64,000 nt of DNA from Streptomyces sp. B21-105. GTDB lineage: Bacteria > Actinomycetota > Actinomycetes > Streptomycetales > Streptomycetaceae. The DNA is taken from the NCBI RefSeq assembly GCF_036898465.1, contig NZ_JARUMJ010000001.1, positions 4,216,001 to 4,280,000 on the forward strand, read 5' to 3'. The position numbers and the translations under genes were made by a program. The notes beneath the pieces were generated by a model, which saw only the letters and a program-made list of their open reading frames with translations, was not told the DNA's origin and did no database searches. This document shows positions 57,030 through 64,000 of the stretch, piece after piece (positions within the stretch are counted from its first letter, which is position 1; the number at the start of each line of letters is the position of its first letter).

Positions 57030-57413
57030 TCAGACGTCCAACTGGTCGGCGACGGCTCGCAGCAGACCGGCGATCTTCTTGCCGGACGTCTTCTCCGGGT
57101 AGCGGCCCTTCTCGAGCATCGGGGTGATGTTCTCGAGAAGGGTGGTCAGGTCCTGGACGATGGAGGCCAGTTCGTCGGGCTTCTTGCGCTGCGCCGCGGC
57201 GACCGAGGGAGTCGGGTCGAGGACGACGACGGAGAGCGCCTGGTCGCCGCGCTGGCCCGCGACGACCCCGAACTCCACACGCTGGCCCGGCTTCAGTGCC
57301 TCGACACCGGCGGGGAGGACCGAGGAATGCACGAAGACGTCGCCGCCGTCATCGCGGGAGAGAAAGCCGAAGCCCTTCTCGACGTTGAACCATTTGACCT
57401 TGCCAGTCGGCAA
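57030..57413 (-). CDS. Cold-shock-domain protein with a C-terminal extension
   Basis: A 127-residue protein. The cold-shock domain (1-67) has both RNA-binding motifs (KGFGFLSR and DVFVHSS) in LPTGKVKWFNVEKGF. A 60-residue tail (QRKKPDELASIVQDLTTLL...) is helical and absent from ordinary Csp proteins; it may mediate interactions. TTG 57413 is the start: GAGGGAG lies 8 nt upstream, and no ATG or GTG in the frame lies nearby. The leader of about 60 nt carries a possible TAGGCT box near 57480. Confidence 0.87.
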   Translation of the reverse strand: MPTGKVKWFNVEKGFGFLSRDDGGDVFVHSSVLPAGVEALKPGQRVEFGVVAGQRGDQALSVVVLDPTPSVAAAQRKKPDELASIVQDLTTLLENITPMLEKGRYPEKTSGKKIAGLLRAVADQLDV

Positions 57414-57802
57414 AGCACACGCTCCCTCGATCGGTCCCGGACGCTTCCGGACGCCGGTTGAACTGCCGTCATGACAGCCTACCGGGGGTCTCTCCAACCC
57501 AACACGCCTTAAAACGAAGCCGGGCCCCCGCTTACCCGGGCGGTGGCCGAAAGTCGTGTGGAAGCCTGGCGTGACCGTCCCGGCAGCCGGCCTGTCGGCC
57601 CCTTCCGGCCCCGAATGGGCCGCACGGCGGCGAGCCCGCCGGACGCTCCTGTTCACCGGAGATCAACTTGGCTAGTCTGACGGCGAGTTACCGCAAGAAT
57701 TTCCTGCACGCGGTACCAGCCGGCTCGTGGTGGCCGTATCGGACACAGCCGGGATACGGCCCCGATACGGCCCGGACGGCCCAATCATCAACGGAGGATT
57801 CC
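57414..57802. promoter_or_regulatory. Divergent gap between cold-shock gene and small secreted gene
   Basis: The 389 bp contain no supported gene. On the minus strand TAGGCT around 57478-57483, with TTGGGT about 15 bp upstream, could be the cold-shock promoter. On the plus strand TAGTCT near 57672 could serve the secreted-protein gene, and GGAGGA before 57803 is its ribosome-binding site. There is no strong hairpin. Confidence 0.35.
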
Positions 57803-58144
57803 TTGCTCGGACCGAGGACGAGGACGTACGCGGCAGGTCTGCGGGTCTTCGTGGTCGCCGCTGTGGCAGCGGGCGCGCTGACCGCTGTCGGCGGTACCGC
57901 CCAGGCGGCCGTGGACGGCTGCAGCACATTCATCGGCGACGGCAACCGGGGATACGCCCATTGCAGCAGGGGGTTCGGGACCTATCGCGTCAAGGCCCAA
58001 TGCGACTCACCCAAGTATCCCTACTCCATAACGGTCTACGGCGCATGGAAGACGCGTAAATCGATCGGGGACACCCCGGTTTCATGGGTGGACGGCGACA
58101 AATACGCCTGCCACCTCGTGAAGACTTCGCTGGACGTGCGTTAG
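57803..58144 (+). CDS. Small secreted protein with four Cys (TTG start)
   Basis: This 113-residue protein has a signal peptide (residues 1-35, GLRVFVVAAVAAGALTAVGGTAQA) and a mature part of about 78 residues with four Cys (DGCST, AHCSRG, AQCDSP, YACHL), enough for two disulfides. The mature part is rich in Tyr, Gly and Lys. The TTG follows ACGGAGGATTCC. I know of similar small secreted Streptomyces proteins, without function. A terminator follows at once. Confidence 0.7.
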   Translation: MLGPRTRTYAAGLRVFVVAAVAAGALTAVGGTAQAAVDGCSTFIGDGNRGYAHCSRGFGTYRVKAQCDSPKYPYSITVYGAWKTRKSIGDTPVSWVDGDKYACHLVKTSLDVR

Positions 58145-58164
58145 TCGAACCGTCCCGAGCCGAG

Positions 58165-58199
58165 GAGGACCCTGCCATCCGTGGGTGGCGAGGGTCCTC
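58165..58199. terminator. Terminator after the small secreted gene
   Basis: GAGGACCCT at 58165-58173 pairs with AGGGTCCTC at 58191-58199, and GCCA/TGGC extends the stem inward. It lies 20 bp beyond the stop codon. Confidence 0.75.
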
Positions 58200-58348
58200 T
58201 GTGCTGGGGGGACGGGATTCGTCGACGCCGGGACGCCCACGTCCTGCGCCTCGCCCGCCGCTCACCGGGACATCGGCACACCGGACGACTTCCGGGCGCC
58301 CGCCACCGGTCCCTCGTCGTTCTTTGGGCGGGGAACTACCCTGGTCGG

Positions 58349-58600
58349 GTGCGTGACAGAACCCAAGCGAATTCCGCCGCTCCCGGTGACCGACTGATCC
58401 GTGCCGGGGCCATCGTCTTCTTCGTCGGCGCCGTGGCCACACTTGTCACGGTCGCCCCGTTGTTCCTCGGCTCGACACCCTTTCCGACGTACATGTTCGG
58501 GCTGAGCATGCTCATGGGCGTCGGATTCCTGATCGCCGGCGCGGGCGTCCTGCGGTCCGTCGCCGCGGGGCGGCGTCAGGCGCGGGGCGCGGCCGGTTAG
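58349..58600 (+). CDS. Small two-helix membrane protein
   Basis: An 83-residue protein with two membrane segments (IRAGAIVFFVGAVATLVTVAPLF and YMFGLSMLMGVGFLIAGAGVL) and a basic tail. The GTG has TACCCT 6 nt upstream at 58337-58342, indicating leaderless expression. Its TAG overlaps the TAA of the convergent HAD gene inside the same four bases TTAG (58597-58600). Confidence 0.72.
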   Translation: MRDRTQANSAAPGDRLIRAGAIVFFVGAVATLVTVAPLFLGSTPFPTYMFGLSMLMGVGFLIAGAGVLRSVAAGRRQARGAAG

Positions 58601-59265
58601 CGCCTCTCCCCGTCCCAGGAGGTCGCGTTCTCCAGGTGGGCGGTCAGCCAGGCCGGGAACTCGGTGAGGTCGGCGAGCACGACGTCCGCGCCGGCCGTGC
58701 GCAGTTCCTCCGCGCTGATGGGGCCGGTCGGCACGGTGACGGACAGGGCTCCGGCGGCGCGCGCGCCGAGGACGTCCCCGAGGTGGTCGCCGACGTAGAC
58801 GCTCGCCCCGTGCTCGCGCAGCGCCCTGGCCTTCTGCTCGGCCCACAGGTTGCCGATCACCGCGTCGGGCCGCAGGTCCAGGTGGTCCATGTGCAGCCGG
58901 GCGTTCGGCTCCCACTTGGCGGTGACGACGATCGCCCGCCCGCCCGCCGCCTGGACCGCCGCGACGGCCTCACGGGCGCCGGGCATCTCGAGGCTGCCGC
59001 CGACCGCGAACGCCGGGTAGAGCTCACGGTAGAGAGCGGTTACGGCGGGTATCTCCGGCGCCGGGAACCAGTTCCCGATCTCCTCCTCCAGCGGCGGCCC
59101 CAGCCGCGTCACCACCAGGTCGGCGTCGACGTACGTGCCCGTCCTCGCGGACAGCTCCACCCAGCAGGCGCGGATGCCGGGCCGGGAGTCGATCAGGGTC
59201 ATGTCGAGGTCGAAGCCGACGGTGAGGGCGGGAGGGACGGTCATGGGGGCGGTCATGGGGGCCAT
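58597..59265 (-). CDS. HAD-superfamily phosphatase-like hydrolase
   Basis: A roughly 222-residue HAD protein: motif I DLDMTLID near residue 20, motif II VVTAKWEP near 120 and motif III-IV VYVGDHLGDVLGARAAG near 165. Motif I has the usual Asp-Leu-Asp. The cap resembles phosphoglycolate-phosphatase-type members. Three in-frame ATGs (59265, 59256 and 59244) precede the core; CACAAT 7 nt before 59256 makes that start plausible for leaderless translation, but the longest is listed. Confidence 0.82.
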   Translation of the reverse strand: MAPMTAPMTVPPALTVGFDLDMTLIDSRPGIRACWVELSARTGTYVDADLVVTRLGPPLEEEIGNWFPAPEIPAVTALYRELYPAFAVGGSLEMPGAREAVAAVQAAGGRAIVVTAKWEPNARLHMDHLDLRPDAVIGNLWAEQKARALREHGASVYVGDHLGDVLGARAAGALSVTVPTGPISAEELRTAGADVVLADLTEFPAWLTAHLENATSWDGERR

Positions 59266-59327
59266 TGTGCCGGTGGGCCCGGCCGGCCCTCGACCAGCCC
59301 GGCGGCGGTGGCACGGCCCGGACCGGC

Positions 59328-60485
59328 CTACCGCTGTCGCTGTGAGCGCCAGGCCAGGAACAGGGCCGAGGCGACGGCGGCGCCCCGGACGACCCAGGGC
59401 CAGGTGTCGGCGATCGCGTCGCTCATGTGGCCCTCGGCGACGGGGGCGCCCCACCGTCCCTCGGAGCGCCCCCACAGCCAGACGAGACCGGCGGTGAGCG
59501 CGAGGCCGGGCAGCCAGAAGACCGCCGCCTTCGTCTCACGCTCGGTCAGCCGGCGTGAGGCGTAGGCGATGAGCCACCCCAGGACCAGCACGAACCAGTT
59601 CCCGAGCGCCGCGCCCACGACCAGCGCACCGGCGGCGATCAGGAGGAGGGGGTTGGTCCAGCGGCGCGGCGGTGCGCCTGCGCTCCGGGGCAGGCGCAGC
59701 CGACGGCGGCGGGCGGGGGCGGCGGTGTCGTCGTCCCGTCCGGTGCTCTTCGCGACGGCCGCGGACTCTTCGTCGCCCTCGCCGGTCTCGCCGGTCTCGT
59801 CGTCCTCCTCGTCTTCGGGCTTTCGGCGCGGCGGCGGTTTGAGCAGGTCGGGGATCTCGACTCCGCCGACGAACCCGGGAATGTCCTCGCCGGGGCCGAA
59901 CGGGGTCGGCTCGTGCAGCCACCAGTCGGAGGCGGATCCGCCGTCGCCCAGTTCGTGCGCGGGCGCGCTGTGCGGCGGGGACGCCGCGTCGGAGGGGGCG
60001 CCGACGGGCGGCGGGGCGCCGGTGCGCGGGCGGGGCACGATCCGCCGGATCCCCTTCGGCCGCTCGGGCCCCTTCGAACCCTCCGGTTGCCGGGACTGTT
60101 TCGGCTTCTCCGGGTGCCCCGCTGTTTCCGGCTGTTTCTGCTGCCTCTGCTGTTGCTGTTGCTGTTTCCGTTGCTGTTTCTGTTGCTGTTGTTTCTGCTG
60201 GGCCTCGCGGTCCCGCTGGACGGGCACGGAGGGCGTCGGCGTCTGCGGCGCGCCGCCGCCCTCGGCCGCGGCCGTCACGAGGTCGTCGGGGCTGCCGAGG
60301 CGGTCGATGATGCGGCGGACGGCGGCGGGCGAGTCGACCGGCGACCTCGCCCGGCGCCGTTCGATCTCGTTGCGCAGCTCGGAGACGAGCCGCATCCGGG
60401 TGGCCGACGACAACTGCCGCTGCTGCGCGACGTCGCCGACGCGGCTCAGATACTCGTAGACGACTTGGTCGCTCTCGATCCCCAC
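59328..60485 (-). CDS. Membrane protein with N-terminal HAAS-like domain and Gln-rich linker
   Basis: A 385-residue protein. The first 65 residues (YLSRVGDVAQQRQL, LVSELRNEIERRRA, RIIDRLGSPDDLV) resemble HAAS/DUF1700-type signalling domains. Residues about 95-120 are Gln/Lys-rich (QQKQQQQKQQRKQQQQQQ), then a Pro-rich and Glu/Asp-rich disordered part, then three C-terminal membrane segments. Domain order suggests a membrane protein with a cytoplasmic N-terminus. GTG 60485 has TAGCGT 7 nt upstream, pointing to a leaderless message. It is divergent from the next gene. Confidence 0.75.
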   Translation of the reverse strand: MGIESDQVVYEYLSRVGDVAQQRQLSSATRMRLVSELRNEIERRRARSPVDSPAAVRRIIDRLGSPDDLVTAAAEGGGAPQTPTPSVPVQRDREAQQKQQQQKQQRKQQQQQQRQQKQPETAGHPEKPKQSRQPEGSKGPERPKGIRRIVPRPRTGAPPPVGAPSDAASPPHSAPAHELGDGGSASDWWLHEPTPFGPGEDIPGFVGGVEIPDLLKPPPRRKPEDEEDDETGETGEGDEESAAVAKSTGRDDDTAAPARRRRLRLPRSAGAPPRRWTNPLLLIAAGALVVGAALGNWFVLVLGWLIAYASRRLTERETKAAVFWLPGLALTAGLVWLWGRSEGRWGAPVAEGHMSDAIADTWPWVVRGAAVASALFLAWRSQRQR

Positions 60486-60564
60486 GCCGAAGACGCTAGT
60501 GCATCGGGGCCCACGGGTCCGGGGACGGCGGCTCCCGAAGGCGTCAACCGCTACCGTGGGCAGA

Positions 60565-63276
60565 ATGAGCACCGAGGCCCAGTCGGCCCCCCGGTCCCTC
60601 GCGGAAGCGCTCCGCGCCCGGGACGACGCTTCCCTGGCCGCGTTGCTGCGCGCCCGCCCCGACCTCATCACCCCGGTCCCCACCGACCTCACGCAGCTCG
60701 CCACCCGCGCCGGCACCCGTGCCTCCGTCGTCCGCGCGCTGGAGCGGCTCGACCGCTTCGTGCTGCAGACCGCGGAGGCGCTGGCCGTGGCCGGCGATCC
60801 GGCGACCCGCGAGGAGCTGTTCGGTCTGATGGCGGGGGACGCCGGCGATCCGGCCGTCCTCGCGGCCCTCCCGGCGGCGTTGGCCTCCTTGCGCGAGCAG
60901 GCGCTGGTATGGGGCGCGGACGACCGTCTCCGGTTGGTGCGCACCGCCCGTGAGCTGCTGGCGCCGTCCCCGCAGCACCCGTCGCCGACGGGGCTCGGGC
61001 CGAGTGTGCGGGAGGCGACGGCGGGCATGTCGCCGGGGCGGATCCAGGAGATCGTGGCGACGGTGGGGCTGCCGTCGACGCACGACTCGGTGTCGGCCGT
61101 GGACGCGCTCACCGCTCTGTTCACCCATCGCCGGAAGATGTCCGCCCTGCTGGCGGGGGCGCCCGCCGAGTCCCTCGAAGTGCTGGAGCGGCTGGTGTGG
61201 GGGCCGCCCTACGGTCAGGTCACCGCCGATCCGGCGGCGCGGCTGCGCTGGCTGCTCGACCGCGCCCTGCTGCTGCCGACGGCGCCCGGAACGGTCGTCC
61301 TGCCGCGTGAGGTCGCCCTGCATCTGCGCAAGGGCCGCGCGCACCGGGCGGCCGAGCCGGTGCCGCCGGCCGTGGAGCCGCGCGCGGTGCACGCGCCGCA
61401 GGTGGTGGACGCGACGGCGGCCGGTCAGGCGTACACGGCGCTGGCGACCGTCGAGGAGCTGTTGAAGGACTGGGACGAGGGCGGTCCCGCGGTCCTGCGG
61501 GCCGGCGGGATCAGCGTCCGCGACCTCAAGCGGACGGCCGTCGCGCTGGACATGGCCGAGCCGGTGGCCGCGTTCTGGGTCGAGCTGGCTTACGCGGCGG
61601 GGCTGCTCGCCTCGGACGGCGAGGCCGACGAGCGGTACGCGGCGACCCCCGAGTACGACGAGTGGGTGGAGCGGCCGCCGGCCGAGCGGTGGGCGGGGCT
61701 CGCCGTGGCGTGGCTGGCGGCGACCCGGACCTCGGGGGTGGTCGGCGGCCGGGACGTCAAGGAGCGGGCGCTGTCGGCGCTGGGTCCCGGTCTCGACCGG
61801 TCCGCCGCGCCCGAGGTGCGCCATCGGGTGCTGACGCTGCTCGCCGGGCTGCCGGAGGGCGGCGCACCGGACGCTGAGGCGGTACTGGCCCGGCTGCGCT
61901 GGGAACGTCCGCTGCGCGGCGCACAGGGCCCGCACGGGACACCGGGCACACCCGGCTCGACGGGAGCCAGAACCGGGACCGGAACCGGGACGGGGACCGG
62001 AACAGGTACCGGGACCGGAACAGGTACCGGGACCGGAACGGGAACCGGGCAAGCCGCTGCCGCTCAGGGGGACGAGGACCTGCGTTCCCGGCTCGCGCGC
62101 TGGACCCTGGCGGAGGCCGAACTGCTGGGCGTGACCGGCCGGGGCGCACTGTCGGCGCACGGCCGGGTCCTGCTCGGCGCACCGCCCGCCACCCGGCCCG
62201 CGCAGGCCGCCGCGGGGGCCGCAGGGACCGCGGACGCCGCTCCGGCCGGTCCGGGCGACAAACTCCCCGCCCATCACCGGGCCGCCACCGCCACCCCCGT
62301 CGTGGCGCCGCTCTCGCCGCCCGAGCAGGCCGTGGCCGCCGCGGCCGCCGCACGGCTGCTCGCCCCACTGCTGCCGGAGCCGCTGGACCACGTCCTGCTC
62401 CAGGCGGATCTGACGGCGGTCGCCCCGGGCCCGCTGCGGCGGCCGCTGGCCGACGTGCTGAGCGTCCTCGCGGACGTCGAGTCCAAGGGCGGCGCGACCG
62501 TCTACCGGTTCACCCCCGGTTCCGTCCGGCGCGCCCTGGACGCCGGGCGCAGCGCCTCCGACCTGCACACCTTCCTCGCCGAGCACTCCCGCACGCCGGT
62601 GCCGCAGCCGCTGACCTATCTGATCGACGACGTGGCGCGCCGGCACGGGCACCTGCGGGTGGGCGCGGCCTCGGCGTACGTCCGCTGCGACGACGAGACG
62701 ATCCTGAACGAGATCCTCGCCGACAAGCGCGCCGCCGGCCTGCGGCTGCGCCGCCTGGCTCCCACGGTGCTCGCGGCGCAGGCCGACCCGGCGGCCCTCC
62801 TGGACGGCCTGCGGGCGATGGGTTTCGCGCCCGCCGCCGAGTCCGCCGAGGGGGACGTCCTGATCACCCGCGCGCTCGCCCACCGCACACCGCCCCGCAC
62901 GGCCCCCGAGCCGGTGCCGGACGGGCCGCCCATTCCCGACGGCACGCTGCTCGGCGCGGCGATCCGGGCCGTCCGGGCGGGTGACGCGGCCGCGACCGCC
63001 CCGCGCAAGGCGACGCAGGACGCGGCCCAGCTCGCCCCGGGCGCGCTGCCCCGCACCAGTGCCGCCGAGACCCTGGCCACCATGCAGGCCGCCGTCCTCA
63101 CCGGTGGGGCGCTGTGGATCGGCTACGTCAACGCGGAGGGCTCGGCCACTCAGCGCGTCATCGCGCCGGTGCGGGTGGAGGGCGGCTTCGTGACGGGGTA
63201 CGACCACACCGCGGACGAGGTCCGCACGTACCCGCTGCACCGGATCACCGGGGTGGCGGAACTGGCGGACGACTGA
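60565..63276 (+). CDS. Helicase-associated-domain protein with a (Thr-Gly) repeat
   Basis: A 903-residue protein related to actinobacterial 'helicase C-terminal/XPB-associated' proteins (Helicase_C_3 region). An N-terminal helical part (1-110) is followed by winged-helix-like segments (LRLVRTARELL, LATVEELLKDWDEGG, GISVRDLKRTAVALDM). The C-terminal part (about 600-900) ends with a WYL-like GALWIGYVNAEGSATQRVI and TADEVRTYPLHRI. No ATPase motifs are present, so it is not itself a helicase. Residues about 470-495 are 13 Thr-Gly pairs. The start ATG 60565 is leaderless-type, with TACCGT 7 nt upstream. Confidence 0.75.
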   Translation: MSTEAQSAPRSLAEALRARDDASLAALLRARPDLITPVPTDLTQLATRAGTRASVVRALERLDRFVLQTAEALAVAGDPATREELFGLMAGDAGDPAVLAALPAALASLREQALVWGADDRLRLVRTARELLAPSPQHPSPTGLGPSVREATAGMSPGRIQEIVATVGLPSTHDSVSAVDALTALFTHRRKMSALLAGAPAESLEVLERLVWGPPYGQVTADPAARLRWLLDRALLLPTAPGTVVLPREVALHLRKGRAHRAAEPVPPAVEPRAVHAPQVVDATAAGQAYTALATVEELLKDWDEGGPAVLRAGGISVRDLKRTAVALDMAEPVAAFWVELAYAAGLLASDGEADERYAATPEYDEWVERPPAERWAGLAVAWLAATRTSGVVGGRDVKERALSALGPGLDRSAAPEVRHRVLTLLAGLPEGGAPDAEAVLARLRWERPLRGAQGPHGTPGTPGSTGARTGTGTGTGTGTGTGTGTGTGTGTGTGQAAAAQGDEDLRSRLARWTLAEAELLGVTGRGALSAHGRVLLGAPPATRPAQAAAGAAGTADAAPAGPGDKLPAHHRAATATPVVAPLSPPEQAVAAAAAARLLAPLLPEPLDHVLLQADLTAVAPGPLRRPLADVLSVLADVESKGGATVYRFTPGSVRRALDAGRSASDLHTFLAEHSRTPVPQPLTYLIDDVARRHGHLRVGAASAYVRCDDETILNEILADKRAAGLRLRRLAPTVLAAQADPAALLDGLRAMGFAPAAESAEGDVLITRALAHRTPPRTAPEPVPDGPPIPDGTLLGAAIRAVRAGDAAATAPRKATQDAAQLAPGALPRTSAAETLATMQAAVLTGGALWIGYVNAEGSATQRVIAPVRVEGGFVTGYDHTADEVRTYPLHRITGVAELADD

Positions 63277-63324
63277 GGTTCCCCCGCCAGGTTCCTCACC
63301 GCGGCAAAGGCTCCGCCGTACGGC

Positions 63325-63879
63325 TCAGCAGTACCCGACGGAGGCGTCCGCCGGCAGGCCGAAGTGGGTGCGGGCCGCGGACTCCAGGGCGGCGGACGGC
63401 ATCGGCTCGTGGAGCGAGGACCGGACGAGGACGCCGAAGTGGGCCCTCGTCCACCGGCCGTACCCCTCGCCGTCCGGCGGCTCCTCGCGGGAGACGACCC
63501 GGTAGCCGCCGTCGGCCGCGGCATCCCGCCGGAGCCGTACGACCTGCGGGTACTGTCCGGCGCCGCACTCCACGAGGCTCTGGTCCTGCACCCCGTACTC
63601 GACGCACAGCGTGTTGACGCCGGCCCTTATGTCGCCCGCGTGTTCCTCCAGTACGAGGGCCTCCGCACGGCAGAACCAGCGCGCCTTCCACGCGGGCACT
63701 GTCTCGCCGGGGCCGTCCCCCCGCGAGTCCGCCGCGACCCGGGCCTCGATCACCGGCCGCACCTCGGCCCACAGCCCCGCGTCGACCCCCGCGGGCCACA
63801 TCACCCAGGTGCCGGTGGCGGCCAGCACCGCCGCGGCTCCGACGCCCACCGCGCCCCTGCGGAACGACAGGACCGACAT
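63325..63879 (-). CDS. Exported or membrane-anchored hypothetical protein
   Basis: A 184-residue protein with a hydrophobic N-terminus (GAVGVGAAAVLAATGTWVMW). The rest is soluble with several Cys (ARWFCRAEALV, NTLCVEYG, LVECGAG, SVGYC at the very end). It is not recognised. The start ATG 63879 follows GGGGAATCACGG. It converges with the helicase-associated gene, leaving 48 bp. Confidence 0.65.
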   Translation of the reverse strand: MSVLSFRRGAVGVGAAAVLAATGTWVMWPAGVDAGLWAEVRPVIEARVAADSRGDGPGETVPAWKARWFCRAEALVLEEHAGDIRAGVNTLCVEYGVQDQSLVECGAGQYPQVVRLRRDAAADGGYRVVSREEPPDGEGYGRWTRAHFGVLVRSSLHEPMPSAALESAARTHFGLPADASVGYC

Positions 63880-64000
63880 ACCGTGATTCCCCTCACCGCG
63901 TCGCGCCCATCGCGCTGCTCCCCCGATCAGACCCGCAGAAAGCCCCCAGGGTTGCCCGGCTCCCGGACGCCGAAGGTGCACGGGGTTCCCCAGGGCCGGG

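Noticed and set aside
61970..62048. Frameshift or assembly artefact in the Thr-Gly repeat
   Set aside because: The frame is continuous before and after with coding-like third positions and family motifs on both sides.

Overview
The window is high-GC actinobacterial chromosome, almost certainly Streptomyces. Third codon positions are nearly all G or C, and GTG and TTG starts are common. Many genes look leaderless, with a TANNNT box 6-7 nt before the start codon. Typical lineage genes are present: the futalosine-pathway menaquinone genes mqnB and mqnD, a DmdR-type iron repressor, DUF2530, DUF2771 and DUF3027 proteins, and a CebR-type cellulose operator. It reads as core-chromosome content with small insertions, decayed genes and many short tandem repeats. 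I see no tRNA, rRNA, CRISPR array, intact insertion sequence or prophage. About 60 genes are listed below.

Layout. 1-12.8 kb: a truncated HTH/TPR regulator, a degenerate prim-pol protein, an ABC exporter pair, an alpha/beta hydrolase lacking its nucleophile serine, a DtxR-family iron repressor (probably dmdR1) divergent from a SIS-domain protein, a PAS-PAS-GAF sensor, a small transcript with a 12-codon ORF, citrate synthase, pdxH and a CxxC protein. 12.9-23.1 kb: one minus-strand operon of eight genes (MDMPI-like protein, AtuA-like protein, biotin-dependent acyl-CoA carboxylase beta and alpha, acyl-CoA dehydrogenase, acyl-CoA ligase, enoyl-CoA hydratase, TetR). A perfect 14-bp palindrome precedes its first gene. 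It looks like a self-regulated pathway for branched or isoprenoid-like acids.

23.2-34.5 kb: an EamA exporter, a FemX-like aminoacyltransferase, a small GntR module, a large FAD/Fe-S oxidase divergent from serC, a secreted S33 peptidase and a secreted GH5-CBM2 cellulase behind a CebR box. 34.5-42.8 kb: remnants of a TetR/ABC-2 exporter locus joined by an internal deletion, a secreted beta-propeller-like protein, SGNH hydrolase, Uma2 nuclease, aldo/keto reductase, a 29-residue membrane microprotein, thpR, a GNAT enzyme, a MarR-MFS operon and a lone ribbon-helix-helix protein. 42.8-52.8 kb: NCS2 permease, DUF2530 protein, a CtpE-like P-type ATPase, a secreted protein, a sacsin-like GHKL ATPase and a DUF3027 protein.

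53-64 kb: a 33-bp-period repeat array, an MFS transporter, a DUF2771 lipoprotein with mqnB-mqnD, a cold-shock-domain protein, small secreted and membrane proteins, a HAD phosphatase, a Q-rich membrane protein, a helicase-associated-domain protein with a long Thr-Gly repeat, and an exported hypothetical protein.

Most names rest on motifs read by eye and general family knowledge. No database search was possible, so they are family-level calls.
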